Source: Achromobacter animicus (GTDB taxonomy: Bacteria; Pseudomonadota; Gammaproteobacteria; Burkholderiales; Burkholderiaceae_B). Taken from it: a stretch of DNA of 64,000 bases. The notes beneath the pieces were generated by a model. The model had not been told where the DNA came from. It searched no databases and saw only the letters and a list, made by a program, of their open reading frames with translations. The position numbers and the translations under genes are program-made. The stretch lies in contig NZ_CADIJM010000001.1 of NCBI RefSeq assembly GCF_902859585.1, positions 620,001 through 684,000 on the forward strand, read 5' to 3'. Numbering within the stretch: position 1 is the stretch's first letter; the number at the start of each line of letters is the position of its first letter. This document shows positions 1 to 8,787 of the stretch, in pieces.

Positions 1-1
1 C

Positions 2-319
2 ACCAGCTCGATCGCGCCTTTCTCTGGCGGCGAAAAGGCACGGCTGGCGCTGGCGCTAATCGTGTGGCAACGCCCCAACCTGCTGCTGCTGGACGAACCC
101 ACCAACCACCTTGACCTGGAAACGCGCGAGGCGCTGACGGATGCGCTGGCGCAGTTCGAAGGCACGCTGGTGCTGGTGTCGCATGATCGCCATCTGCTGC
201 GCGCCACGACCGACCAGTTCATCATCGTTGCGGACGGCAAGGTCAACCCGTTCGACGGCGACCTGGACGACTACAAGGACTGGCTCTACAAGACCAAGCT
301 GGCGGCCAAGGCGGCCTGA
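2..319 (+). CDS. ABC-F family ATPase, C-terminal end (partial)
   Basis: The reading frame is open from the window edge, so the gene starts upstream. It shows the ABC signature (FSGGEKARLALAL), a Walker B stretch (LLLLDEPTNHLDL) and the H-loop region (LVLVSHDRHLL). The DEPTNHLD form is typical of ABC-F proteins, the soluble paired ATPases that act on ribosomes, rather than of transport ATPases. The tail ends in a short lysine/alanine-rich stretch without the long coiled coil of Uup, so a YheS-like member is the better guess. A strong terminator follows at 417-446. Confidence 0.88.
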   Translation, partial: TSSIAPFSGGEKARLALALIVWQRPNLLLLDEPTNHLDLETREALTDALAQFEGTLVLVSHDRHLLRATTDQFIIVADGKVNPFDGDLDDYKDWLYKTKLAAKAA

Positions 320-416
320 GCGCGTTTTTGCGCGCCGTGCGCGCGCAACCGCGTTACAATCGCGCCGAATTGCCGGACTCCAGCGTCAACCTGGCCCGCA
401 CGGCAACCATCAACCA

Positions 417-446
417 CGTCCCGCTGTATGCGGGACGCGTTTTTTT
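417..446 (+). terminator. Intrinsic terminator/attenuator just before psd
   Basis: An 8-bp perfect stem (cgtcccgc / gcgggacg, 417-424 and 430-437) with a 5-nt loop is followed by a run of seven T at 440-446. It terminates the ABC-F gene. The psd start codon lies only 10 nt after the T-run, so the hairpin must also sit in, or directly before, the psd leader. Confidence 0.8.
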
Positions 447-456
447 AGCGCCATAG

Positions 457-1326
457 ATGCCTATCAAAGACCAACTTTTTCTTGCCAGCCAGTATCTCGC
501 GCCGCACCACCTGGTGTCGCGCTTCTTCGGATACGCATCGGACTGCCGCGAACCCGCGGTGAAGAACTGGATGATCTCGCGTTTCGTCCGCAAGTACGGC
601 GTGAACATGAGCGAGGCGCTGCAAGAAGACCCGTTGGCCTACGACTGCTTCAATGACTTCTTCACGCGTGCGCTGAAAGACGGCGCGCGCCCGCTGGACG
701 AAGAACCTGGCTCGGTGGTGTGTCCGGCCGACGGCGCCATCAGCCAGATGGGCGCGATCGAACAAGGCCGCATCTTTCAGGCCAAGGGCCACAGCTACGG
801 ACTCGCGGACCTCCTGGGTGGCGACACCGAGCGCGCCGCGCCGTTCCAGGGCGGCCAGTTCGCCACCATCTACCTGTCGCCCAAGGACTACCATCGCGTC
901 CACATGCCCGTCGCCGGCACGCTGCGCGAAATGATCCACGTGCCGGGGCGCCTGTTCTCCGTCAACCCGCTGACCGCCCGCAACGTGCCGCGCCTGTTCG
1001 CGCGCAATGAGCGCGTCGTCTGCATCTTCGACACCGAGCACGGTCCCATGGCCGTGGTGCTGGTGGGCGCGATGATCGTGGCGTCCATCGAAACCGTGTG
1101 GGCAGGCCTGGTCACGCCGTTCAAGCGCCGGGTCAAGTCCGTGCGCTACGACGCGGCTGCCCGCGCGCCCATCTTTCTTGAAAAGGGCGCCGAGATGGGC
1201 CGCTTCAAGCTGGGTTCCACGGCCATCGTCCTGTTCGGCCCCGACAAGATCCGCTGGGCCGACACGCCCTCGGTGACGGGCCCGGTGCGCATGGGCGAGC
1301 TGCTGGCGCTGCCCACGCAGGCATAA
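457..1326 (+). CDS. psd: Phosphatidylserine decarboxylase proenzyme
   Basis: Makes phosphatidylethanolamine from phosphatidylserine at the inner membrane. The 289-residue length matches the proteobacterial enzyme. The self-cleavage site LGST is at residues 252-255, where the serine becomes the pyruvoyl group. The other catalytic landmarks are Asp92 in PADG and the YHRVHMP motif (His146/His149). The N-terminus aligns with the known family start, so the ATG is credible, although no Shine-Dalgarno sequence is visible before it. No pssA gene is adjacent. A stem-loop at 1335-1359 follows. Confidence 0.95.
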   Translation: MPIKDQLFLASQYLAPHHLVSRFFGYASDCREPAVKNWMISRFVRKYGVNMSEALQEDPLAYDCFNDFFTRALKDGARPLDEEPGSVVCPADGAISQMGAIEQGRIFQAKGHSYGLADLLGGDTERAAPFQGGQFATIYLSPKDYHRVHMPVAGTLREMIHVPGRLFSVNPLTARNVPRLFARNERVVCIFDTEHGPMAVVLVGAMIVASIETVWAGLVTPFKRRVKSVRYDAAARAPIFLEKGAEMGRFKLGSTAIVLFGPDKIRWADTPSVTGPVRMGELLALPTQA

Positions 1327-1334
1327 AGCACAAA

Positions 1335-1359
1335 ACCTGTTCGTCAGAAGCGAACAGGT
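1335..1359 (+). terminator. Stem-loop downstream of psd
   Basis: A 9-bp perfect inverted repeat (acctgttcg / cgaacaggt) with a 7-nt loop lies 8 nt after the psd stop and is followed by a T-rich stretch (cagttttatt). It is probably the psd terminator, though the T-run is not immediate. Confidence 0.55.
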
Positions 1360-1427
1360 AACTTCAGTTTTATTCGCTTTCTGCGTTCGACGGCCGTTGC
1401 TAGATTACGGGCTTTTACCGGCCCGCC

Positions 1428-2660
1428 ATGACTACCACCGCCCTGCCCGCCGCGACCCCTGACGCCGCCTCTGGCGCCCTCGCCCGCAAGCTGCCCCGCG
1501 CGCTCGGGCGCATGCTATCCCTGGACGATTTCGAAGCCGCGGCTCGCCGCCGGCTGCCGCGCCCGATCTTCGGCTACATCGCCGGCGCAGCCGAAGACAA
1601 CCAATCGCTCAAAGGCAACCGCGAAGCCTTCGCGCAGTACGCGTTCACGCCGCGCGTCCTGGTGGATGTCTCCCGCCGCACGCAACAGACCGATCTGTTT
1701 GGCCGCACCTACGCGTCGCCCTTCGGCATCGCACCCATGGGCATCAGCGCGCTGTCGGCTTACCGGGGCGATATCGTGCTGGCGCGCGCGGCGCGCGAGC
1801 AGAACGTGCCCGCGATCCTGAGCGGCACCTCGCTGATTCCACTTGAAGCCGTCATCGCCGAAGCGCCTGGCACCTGGTTCCAGGCCTACCTGCCCGGCGA
1901 CCCCGCCAAGATCGACGCGCTGATCGAACGCGCGCGGCGCGCGGGCTTCGAAACCCTGGTGCTGACCGTGGACATTCCCGTGTCCGCGAACCGCGAGAAC
2001 AACGTGCGCACGGGTTTCTCGACGCCGCTCAGGCCCAGCTTGCGCCTGGCCCTGGACGGGCTGGCGCGCCCGCGCTGGCTGGCCGGCACGTTCGTGCGCA
2101 CGCTGCTGGCGCATGGCATGCCGCACTTCGAGAATTCCTTCGCCACGCGCGGCGCGCCCATCGTCTCCGCCTCGGTGCTGCGCGACTTCACGGCACGCGA
2201 CCATCTCAGTTGGGAACACGTGGCGCGCATCCGCCGGCAATGGCCGGGCACACTCGTCATCAAGGGCATCCTGCACCCGCGCGACGCGGCGCTGGCGCGG
2301 CAGCATGGCGCGGACGGCATCATCGTGTCCAATCACGGGGCGCGCCAGCTTGATGGCGCCATCTCGCCGCTGCGTGCCTTGCCTGGCGTGGTCGCCCAGG
2401 CCGGCACGATGACCGTGATGATGGACAGCGGCGTGCGGCGCGGCGGCGATGTGCTCAAGGCGCTGGCCCTGGGCGCGCGTTGCGTGTTCGTGGGCCGCCC
2501 CTTCAACTACGCCGCAGCCGTAGGTGGCCAGCAAGGCGTGGCGCATGCCATCGGACTGCTGCGCGCCGAGGTCGACCGCAACATGGCCATGCTGGGCATC
2601 AATCGCCTTGACGAAATGGACGCCAGCCTGATCTGCCGGGAAGGCGAGCAGTCTGCCTGA
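1428..2660 (+). CDS. FMN-dependent alpha-hydroxy-acid oxidase/dehydrogenase
   Basis: A 410-residue member of the lactate dehydrogenase/glycolate oxidase/mandelate dehydrogenase family, which oxidises L-2-hydroxy acids on an FMN barrel. Visible landmarks are the N-terminal PRPIFGYIAGAAEDN segment, the FGIAPMG segment that lines the flavin, the SNHGARQLDGA motif carrying the catalytic His and substrate Arg, and the C-terminal DSGVRRGGD and ALGARCVFVGRP phosphate-binding loops. The substrate cannot be read from sequence; L-lactate is one possibility. It stands alone between psd and a phosphoesterase gene. Confidence 0.9.
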   Translation: MTTTALPAATPDAASGALARKLPRALGRMLSLDDFEAAARRRLPRPIFGYIAGAAEDNQSLKGNREAFAQYAFTPRVLVDVSRRTQQTDLFGRTYASPFGIAPMGISALSAYRGDIVLARAAREQNVPAILSGTSLIPLEAVIAEAPGTWFQAYLPGDPAKIDALIERARRAGFETLVLTVDIPVSANRENNVRTGFSTPLRPSLRLALDGLARPRWLAGTFVRTLLAHGMPHFENSFATRGAPIVSASVLRDFTARDHLSWEHVARIRRQWPGTLVIKGILHPRDAALARQHGADGIIVSNHGARQLDGAISPLRALPGVVAQAGTMTVMMDSGVRRGGDVLKALALGARCVFVGRPFNYAAAVGGQQGVAHAIGLLRAEVDRNMAMLGINRLDEMDASLICREGEQSA

Positions 2661-2797
2661 GGCCGCCGCGCCAGGCGCCCAGGTGCCGTGCGCGGCACAC
2701 GCGCAACGCCACCTTTATCAATCGCGGCGCCGCCGGAGCATAGAATGGCGGTTCCCTGATTCCCTGCGCGTCCGTTGCGGCGCGCCCGCCCGCCGCC

Positions 2798-3967
2798 GTG
2801 TCCCTGCGCCAATCTTCCTTCTTCCTCCGCTTCCTGACTCTGGGCGCCCTCGCCCATGTGTACGTCGGCGCCCGTCTGATCCCCGACCTGCTGCTTGCTG
2901 GCGAAGGCACTGCCGCCGCCATCCTTTTCCTGATGCTTTCGTGCGTGCTGATCCCGATGGGCATGCTGGCGCGCTCTTCCGTCAATCCGCCTTGGGGCGA
3001 CCGCATCGCCTGGGTCGGCCTGCTGGCCATGGGACTGTTCTCGTCGCTATTCGTGCTGACCGTGCTGCGCGACGCGCTCATGCTGCTTCTGTGGCTGGGC
3101 AATCTGGCGGCTGGCGCCGATCTGCCGTGGCTCGACCTGCGGCGCGCCAGCGCGTGGACGGTCATCGGGCTATCGCTGGCCGGCACGCTGGCGGGCTTCT
3201 ACAACGCCCGGCGCCGCGCCCGCGTGGTCGACGTGGACGTGCCGATCGCCGGCCTGCCGCAAGACCTGGACGGCTTCACCATCGTGCAGATCAGCGACAT
3301 CCACGTCGGCCCGACCATCAAGCGCCGCTATGTGCAGGCCATTGTCGACGCGGTCAACGAACAGTTGCCCGACATGATCGCCATCACCGGCGACGTGGTG
3401 GACGGCAGCGTCGAGCAGCTTGCGGCGCAAGCCCGTCCGCTGGGCGATCTGCGCGCACCGTTCGGCGTGTATCTGGTCACCGGCAACCACGAATACTATT
3501 CGGGCGCGGGCCCCTGGATTGCTGAATTCCGCCGCCTGGGCCTGCGCGTCCTCTTGAACGAACATGCCGTGATCCATCCGTCGGGCCTGCCTGTGGTGGT
3601 GGCGGGCGTCACGGACTTCAGCGCCGGGGCCTTCGATCCGCAGCAGCGCAGCAATCCGCGTGCGGCGCTGGCCAACGCGCCGGCCGACGCCTTTCCGCGC
3701 ATCCTGCTGGCCCACCAGCCGCGCAGCGCGGCCGCGGCGGAACCCGCGGGCTACACGCTGCAGCTCTCCGGCCATACGCATGGCGGGCAGTTCTTTCCGT
3801 GGGGTTTCTTCGTGCGGTTCCAGCAACCGTTTACGGCGGGGCTGCACCGGTTGGGACAGATGTGGGTCTACACAAGCCGCGGCACCGGCTATTGGGGACC
3901 GCCCAAGCGGTTGTGGGCGCCGTCGGAGATCACTCGCCTGCGCCTGCGCGCCGCCCCCGCCCGCTGA
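2798..3967 (+). CDS. Membrane-anchored metallophosphoesterase
   Basis: A 389-residue protein of the YaeI/YkuE-like calcineurin phosphoesterase type. About 150 N-terminal residues contain four hydrophobic segments that anchor it in the inner membrane. The catalytic domain carries the metal ligands in order: ISDIHVG, GDVVDG, GNHEYY, LLAHQP and SGHTHGGQ. The start is GTG at 2798. Related proteins hydrolyse phosphodiesters such as UDP-diacylglucosamine, but the substrate here is unknown. Confidence 0.88.
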   Translation: MSLRQSSFFLRFLTLGALAHVYVGARLIPDLLLAGEGTAAAILFLMLSCVLIPMGMLARSSVNPPWGDRIAWVGLLAMGLFSSLFVLTVLRDALMLLLWLGNLAAGADLPWLDLRRASAWTVIGLSLAGTLAGFYNARRRARVVDVDVPIAGLPQDLDGFTIVQISDIHVGPTIKRRYVQAIVDAVNEQLPDMIAITGDVVDGSVEQLAAQARPLGDLRAPFGVYLVTGNHEYYSGAGPWIAEFRRLGLRVLLNEHAVIHPSGLPVVVAGVTDFSAGAFDPQQRSNPRAALANAPADAFPRILLAHQPRSAAAAEPAGYTLQLSGHTHGGQFFPWGFFVRFQQPFTAGLHRLGQMWVYTSRGTGYWGPPKRLWAPSEITRLRLRAAPAR

Positions 3968-3982
3968 ACCGGGGGCTGCCGT

Positions 3983-4438
3983 TCAAGCCGCCTCAGGCAG
4001 CGGCCCGCGCTCCAGATAACTGGTCAGGGCGATATCGCTGGTCGTGTTGGAGATGCCTTCAATCTGGTGGATACGCGCCAGCAGCAATTCCAGCGCCTGG
4101 GTATCGCGCACACGCACCTTCAGCAGCATGGCGCTCTTGCCGGTGATGGTGTGGATCTCCTCGACCTCGTTCAGCTCGGCCAAGCCCAGCACCTGCTGCG
4201 TGATGGTCCAGTTGATCGTGTCGACATGCACGAAGGCCAGCAACGGCCGGCCCATCTTTGCGCCGTCGAGCTTGGCGGCGATGCCCTTGATCAGCCCGTC
4301 GCGCTTGAGCCGCTTGACCCGCTCGTGCACCGCGGGCGCCGACAGGTTGAGCTGTTTGCCCAGCTCCGCATAGCTGGGCGTGGCGTCGTCGGCCAACAGC
4401 GTCAAGAGTTTCCGGTCGCGGTCATCGAGGTCAGACAT
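3983..4438 (-). CDS. Lrp/AsnC family transcriptional regulator
   Basis: A 151-residue protein with an N-terminal winged helix-turn-helix (LDDRDRKLLTLLADDATPSY onward to about residue 50) and a C-terminal RAM/AsnC ligand-binding domain (ILAFVHVDT-type strand, then GKSAMLLKVRV). Family members sense amino acids. It is encoded 96 nt downstream of the MetQ-like gene on the same strand and near the arginine genes, so an amino-acid-responsive role is reasonable; the target is not shown. Confidence 0.92.
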   Translation of the reverse strand: MSDLDDRDRKLLTLLADDATPSYAELGKQLNLSAPAVHERVKRLKRDGLIKGIAAKLDGAKMGRPLLAFVHVDTINWTITQQVLGLAELNEVEEIHTITGKSAMLLKVRVRDTQALELLLARIHQIEGISNTTSDIALTSYLERGPLPEAA

Positions 4439-4534
4439 TGGAATCAGGTTCGGCGCGCAGCGCGCCGGCCTTTGATGAAAAGGGTTTGTCGGGGCAAACC
4501 CTGATTTTATTCCGATTGCCGTCCTGAAACCGCC

Positions 4535-5356
4535 TTACCAGGGGAACGAAATCAGGTCGCCGTACAGCCGCTTGAGCGTCGCCTTCACTTCGGGCGAGTT
4601 CTGATAAATGGCAATGAACTTCAACAGGCGCGGGTCCTGCGCCTTTTCGGGCTTGGCCACCCAGCGGATGGCGTAGCGCCGGATGCTGTCCGGATCGGTA
4701 TTGTCGAAGGCCAGCCCGTCCTTTTCGTTCAGGCCCGCCTGTTTTGCGAACGTCGTATAGGTGACCGACGCCGTCACGTCGTCGAACGTGCGGGCCGACT
4801 GCGACCCTTCGATCTGGACGAACTTGAGCTTCTTGGGATTGGCCACCACGTCCTGCAGGCTGGCCTGGTGTGCGACGCCCGGCTTGAGCGTGATGAGTCC
4901 CATCGACTGCAGCAGCAGCAAGGCGCGGCCGGTATTGACCGGGTCGTTCGGCACCGCGATGGTCGCGCCCTCGGGCACCGGATCCCCCTTCTTCAGCTTT
5001 TTGGAAAACAGGCCGATGGTGGTCGAATAGCCGTATGCGATGGGCTGCAGGTTGGCGCCGCGGCGCTGGTTGAAGAGTTCAAGAAACGGCGCGTGCTGGA
5101 AGAAATTGGCGTCCACCGACCCGTCGGCCACCGCAATGTTGGGCAGCACCCAGTCATTGAATTCCACCAGCTTGACGTCCAACCCTTGCTGCTTGGCCTG
5201 CGCGATGGCCAGTTCGGTGGCCTCGTTGGCCACGCTGGCAATCACGCCGATGCGCAGGGGCTGTTCCTGCGCCGCCGCCGGGGCAATCACCGCCAATCCC
5301 AGCGCCGCCACCGCGGCGCCGCGCATCAGTCTCTCAAGCAATTGGTGCACAAGCAT
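4535..5356 (-). CDS. MetQ/NlpA-family substrate-binding protein
   Basis: The periplasmic receptor of a methionine-type ABC importer (NlpA family): motifs [46 protein letters not shown]. The start at 5356 is preferred because it gives a compact signal peptide (positive N-end, hydrophobic core, APAAA-Q cleavage). A longer frame runs to 5419. Unlike most NlpA proteins no lipobox cysteine is visible, so it should be a soluble periplasmic protein. No MetN or MetI gene is adjacent, so it is an orphan receptor here. Confidence 0.88.
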   Translation of the reverse strand: MLVHQLLERLMRGAAVAALGLAVIAPAAAQEQPLRIGVIASVANEATELAIAQAKQQGLDVKLVEFNDWVLPNIAVADGSVDANFFQHAPFLELFNQRRGANLQPIAYGYSTTIGLFSKKLKKGDPVPEGATIAVPNDPVNTGRALLLLQSMGLITLKPGVAHQASLQDVVANPKKLKFVQIEGSQSARTFDDVTASVTYTTFAKQAGLNEKDGLAFDNTDPDSIRRYAIRWVAKPEKAQDPRLLKFIAIYQNSPEVKATLKRLYGDLISFPW

Positions 5357-5518
5357 GTCAGCCATCCACAGAATCGGAACGCCGGACGACGGTCCGGCAC
5401 AGGCGCTATTGTGCAGCACCCGGCGCGCCGGTCACGGAAAGGCCTTTGTCATGCAATGGCAATGCCAAGCCGCGCCCACGGCGCTAAGATGGCCGCAGTA
5501 TGCCTTTGGGAGACGTTC

Positions 5519-6754
5519 ATGAGTGCCGTGATGCCCCCCCAACCCAACCCGCAGTCCGCCGCCAGCCGCCGCGACCACATCGAAGACCAGTTGGGCGCGC
5601 ACAACTACCACCCGCTGGACGTCGTGCTGGCGCGCGGCAGCGGCGTCTGGGTCTACGACGTGGACGGTCGCAAGTACCTGGACTGCCTGGCCGCCTATTC
5701 CGCGGTCAACCAGGGCCATTGCCACCCGCGCATCCTGGCGGCCATGACCGAGCAGGCGCAAAAGCTTACCCTGACCTCGCGTGCGTTTCGCCATGACCAG
5801 ATGGCGGGCTTCTATGAAGACCTGGCGCGCATGACGGGCGCTCACAAGATCCTGCCCATGAACAGCGGCGCCGAAGCCGTCGAAACGGCCATCAAGGCCG
5901 TGCGTAAGTGGGGCTACGAGGTGCGCGGCGTGCCCGAGGGCAAGGCCGAGATCATCGTCTGCGCCAACAATTTCCATGGCCGTACGCTGGGCATCGTGGG
6001 GTTTTCGACCGACCCCGACGCCTATGGCCATTACGGCCCGTTCGCACCCGGCTTCAAGGTCGTGCCTTTTGGCGACTTCGAGGCCTTCGACGCCGCCATC
6101 AGCGACCGCACGGTCGCGTTCCTGGTCGAACCGATCCAGGGCGAAGCCGGCGTGGTGATGCCGCCGCCCGGGTACTTCAGCCGCGTGCGCCAACGGTGCA
6201 CGGAACGCGGCATCACGCTGATCCTGGACGAGATCCAGACCGGCCTGGGACGCACGGGCAAGCTGCTGGCCGAGGAGCACGAAGGCATCGAAGCCGACGT
6301 CACGCTTATCGGCAAGGCGCTGTCCGGCGGTTTCTATCCCGTGTCCGCCGTGCTGTCCAACGCCGACGTGCTGGGCGTGTTCCAGCCCGGTCAACACGGC
6401 AGCACCTTTGGCGGCAATCCGCTGGCGTGCGCCATCGCGCGCGCCGCGCTGCGGGTGTTGACCGAGGAAGGCATGATCGAAAATGCGGCCGCCGTGGGAG
6501 CGCATTTCCTGGAGCGCCTGCGCAGCCTGCCCGGCCCGGTGCGCGAGGTCCGCGGGCGCGGCCTCATGCTGGCCGTGGAACTGGAGCCGGACGCCGGCGG
6601 CGCCCGCCTCTGGTGCGAACGCCTCCAGGCGCGAGGCTTGCTGGTCAAGGACACCCACGGTCATACCCTGCGCCTGTCGCCTCCCCTGATCGTCACGCGG
6701 GACGAGGTGGACTGGGCGTGCGACCAACTGGCAGCGGCGCTATCCGCCGCGTGA
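5519..6754 (+). CDS. rocD: Ornithine--oxo-acid transaminase
   Basis: A 411-residue class III PLP aminotransferase that turns ornithine into glutamate semialdehyde. The N-terminus ([20 protein letters not shown]) and GHCHPRIL are characteristic of ornithine aminotransferase. The cofactor region includes [11 protein letters not shown], and the Schiff-base lysine is in LIGKALSGG. The frame is open far upstream, but ATG 5519 has a GGGAGA Shine-Dalgarno 5 nt before it and matches the family start. Arginase follows 44 nt later, giving a two-step arginine to glutamate semialdehyde route. Confidence 0.93.
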   Translation: MSAVMPPQPNPQSAASRRDHIEDQLGAHNYHPLDVVLARGSGVWVYDVDGRKYLDCLAAYSAVNQGHCHPRILAAMTEQAQKLTLTSRAFRHDQMAGFYEDLARMTGAHKILPMNSGAEAVETAIKAVRKWGYEVRGVPEGKAEIIVCANNFHGRTLGIVGFSTDPDAYGHYGPFAPGFKVVPFGDFEAFDAAISDRTVAFLVEPIQGEAGVVMPPPGYFSRVRQRCTERGITLILDEIQTGLGRTGKLLAEEHEGIEADVTLIGKALSGGFYPVSAVLSNADVLGVFQPGQHGSTFGGNPLACAIARAALRVLTEEGMIENAAAVGAHFLERLRSLPGPVREVRGRGLMLAVELEPDAGGARLWCERLQARGLLVKDTHGHTLRLSPPLIVTRDEVDWACDQLAAALSAA

Positions 6755-6798
6755 CCCCACGCGCCGCAACGTGAACACTGCAATACGGAGCATGCGAA

Positions 6799-7749
6799 TT
6801 GACGAACGCATTGACGAAACCCCCCACCCTGCCCACCCAAGTCACCCTGATCGGCGCACCGACCGACATCGGCGCCGGCGCGCGCGGCGCGTCAATGGGC
6901 CCTGAAGCGCTGCGCGTCGCGGACCTGGGGCCGGTCATCGAAGCGCAGGGCTTTCAGGTCCGCGACCGCGGCAACCTGTACGGCCCCGCCAATCCCTGGC
7001 TGCCGCCCGTGGACGGCTACCGCCACCTTGAGGAAGTGACCGCGTGGAATCAGGCGGTGCACGATGCCGTGTACGAAGAACTGGCCGAAGGCCGCCTGCC
7101 CGTCCTGCTGGGCGGCGACCACAGTCTGGGCATCGGCTCGGTCAGCGCCGTCGCACGCCACTGCCGCGCCACCGGCAAGAAACTGCGCGTGCTATGGCTG
7201 GACGCGCACGCCGACTTCAACACCCATCTGCTCACGCCCACCGGCAACCTGCACGGCATGCCGGTGGCCTGCCTGTGCGGCAATGGCCCCGCGCCGCTGA
7301 CCGGCATGTCGGGCGAGTTTCCGGACATCGAGCCGTCCTGCGTGCGGCAGATCGGCATCCGCAGCGTCGATCCCGGCGAAAAACGCCTGCTGCACGACGC
7401 CGGCCTCGAGGTCTTCGACATGCGGTATCTGGATGAGATGGGCATGCGCGCCACGATGCAGGCCGCCTTGGCCGGGCTGGACGCCGACACGCATCTGCAC
7501 GTGAGTTTCGACGTGGACTTTCTGGATCCCGAGATCGCGCCAGGCGTGGGCACCACGGTGATGGGCGGCCCAACCTATCGCGAGGCGCAGCTCTGCATGG
7601 AGATGATTGCCGACACCGGACTCATGCGCTCGCTGGATGTGGTGGAGCTGAATCCGGCGCTCGACGTGCGCAACCGCACGGCGGAGCTGGCGGTGGATTT
7701 GATTGAAAGCCTGTTCGGAAAGTCCACGCTGGTGCGGCGGGGGCCTTGA
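6799..7749 (+). CDS. rocF: Arginase
   Basis: A 316-residue ureohydrolase that splits arginine into ornithine and urea using two Mn ions. The metal-binding motifs are GGDHSLGIGS, DAHADFNT and SFDVDFLDP. The loop TPTGNLHGMP is the arginase-type substrate loop. The start is TTG at 6799 with GGAG 8 nt before it; the nearer ATG at 6792 is out of frame. The ornithine produced feeds the upstream rocD product. Confidence 0.93.
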   Translation: MTNALTKPPTLPTQVTLIGAPTDIGAGARGASMGPEALRVADLGPVIEAQGFQVRDRGNLYGPANPWLPPVDGYRHLEEVTAWNQAVHDAVYEELAEGRLPVLLGGDHSLGIGSVSAVARHCRATGKKLRVLWLDAHADFNTHLLTPTGNLHGMPVACLCGNGPAPLTGMSGEFPDIEPSCVRQIGIRSVDPGEKRLLHDAGLEVFDMRYLDEMGMRATMQAALAGLDADTHLHVSFDVDFLDPEIAPGVGTTVMGGPTYREAQLCMEMIADTGLMRSLDVVELNPALDVRNRTAELAVDLIESLFGKSTLVRRGP

Positions 7750-7754
7750 CGCGG

Positions 7755-7784
7755 GCGGTCGATGACGCGCGGCGCATCGACCGC
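7755..7784. terminator. Inverted repeat between convergent rocF and iclR-type gene
   Basis: A perfect 10-bp inverted repeat (gcggtcgatg / catcgaccgc) with a 10-nt loop lies between two convergent genes. It has no clear T-run on either strand, so it may be a weak bidirectional terminator or a transcript-end stabiliser. Confidence 0.4.
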
Positions 7785-7821
7785 ATCGCTTCCGGCGGCG
7801 TAGACCGATGGAAATATCCCC

Positions 7822-8619
7822 TTATCCCTCGCGATCACGCCGGATCGCCTCGGCCGCGTCGCGCAAATGAATCAGATTTTCCTCGCGCTGCGCCCACACG
7901 CGCGGCGTGGGACCTGCCACGCATAGCGCGTACCATTCGCCGCCCAGATCCAGTGCGACGGCCAGCCCCATGAGGTCCGCGACGCTTTCCCCCACGTTCG
8001 AGGCCCAGCCCCGCTCGGCAACCTTGCCCACGTCGGCCAGCAGGGCTTCGCGGGTTGTCAGCGTGCTATCCGTGTAGCGCGTGTATTGCGCCGCCGCCAG
8101 GACCTGATCGCGGTCAGCGGCCGGCAGGCGCGCCAGGATGGCTTTGGCAACCGAACTCGTGTGCAGCGGACGTCGTTCGCCGGCGCGCGCCGCATAGTGG
8201 ACGGGCCGGGTCGACTCGGCCACGTCCAGAAACACGACGGCGCCATCCTGGATCTTGCCCAGCATCACGGTCTCGTTGACGGCATCGCGTAGCGCCAATA
8301 ACCGCGGCCGCACCAGATCCAGCCACGGGTCGCCCGCGAGAATCTGCGCCGCCAGCCCGTGCAGCTTGCCGGTGGGGTAATACCCGGCGCGGCGCCTGAC
8401 CTCGTACAGATACCCCCGAGCCACCAAGGTGCGCACCAGTGCCAGACAGCTCGACATCGGCGCGCCCAGCCCCTGGGCCAGCTCGGTCAGCGGCATGGGC
8501 CGCTTCGTCTGCGCAAACAGCTCCAGCAACTCCAGCGTGCGAGCGACAAGCTTGACTTCCACGGCGTCGGCCCTCCTTCGTGGCAATGCGTATTTGGCAC
8601 CCGGACTAGGGTGTTCCAC
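7822..8619 (-). CDS. IclR family transcriptional regulator
   Basis: 265 residues. An N-terminal winged helix-turn-helix (about residues 22-80: LELLELFAQ, LTELAQGLGAPMSSCLALVRTL) is followed by an IclR effector domain with MLGKIQDGAVVFLD and an LHTSSVAKAILA-type helix. IclR proteins bind small carboxylates or aromatics. It is divergent from the binding-protein/alcohol-dehydrogenase pair at 8788-11125, which it probably controls from the 168-nt gap. Confidence 0.9.
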   Translation of the reverse strand: MEHPSPGAKYALPRRRADAVEVKLVARTLELLELFAQTKRPMPLTELAQGLGAPMSSCLALVRTLVARGYLYEVRRRAGYYPTGKLHGLAAQILAGDPWLDLVRPRLLALRDAVNETVMLGKIQDGAVVFLDVAESTRPVHYAARAGERRPLHTSSVAKAILARLPAADRDQVLAAAQYTRYTDSTLTTREALLADVGKVAERGWASNVGESVADLMGLAVALDLGGEWYALCVAGPTPRVWAQREENLIHLRDAAEAIRRDREG

Positions 8620-8787
8620 CGTGTTGACTTTTCATGTGCAGGTACCTAAATTCTTGCACAGGAATTTGCATTCACCAATGTGAAATACATTTCAGCCGGC
8701 TGGAGCACCGGCGCCCGCCTACCCGAGTTGCCGCGTCATCCATAACGTTCAATAAAACGGTCCGCTTCAGGGCTGGGAGACAGAAAG

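Noticed and set aside
4868-5518. A long upstream extension of the ornithine aminotransferase frame
   Set aside because: It overlaps the MetQ-like gene, has no homology-like content, and ATG 5519 has a good ribosome site and the family N-terminus.
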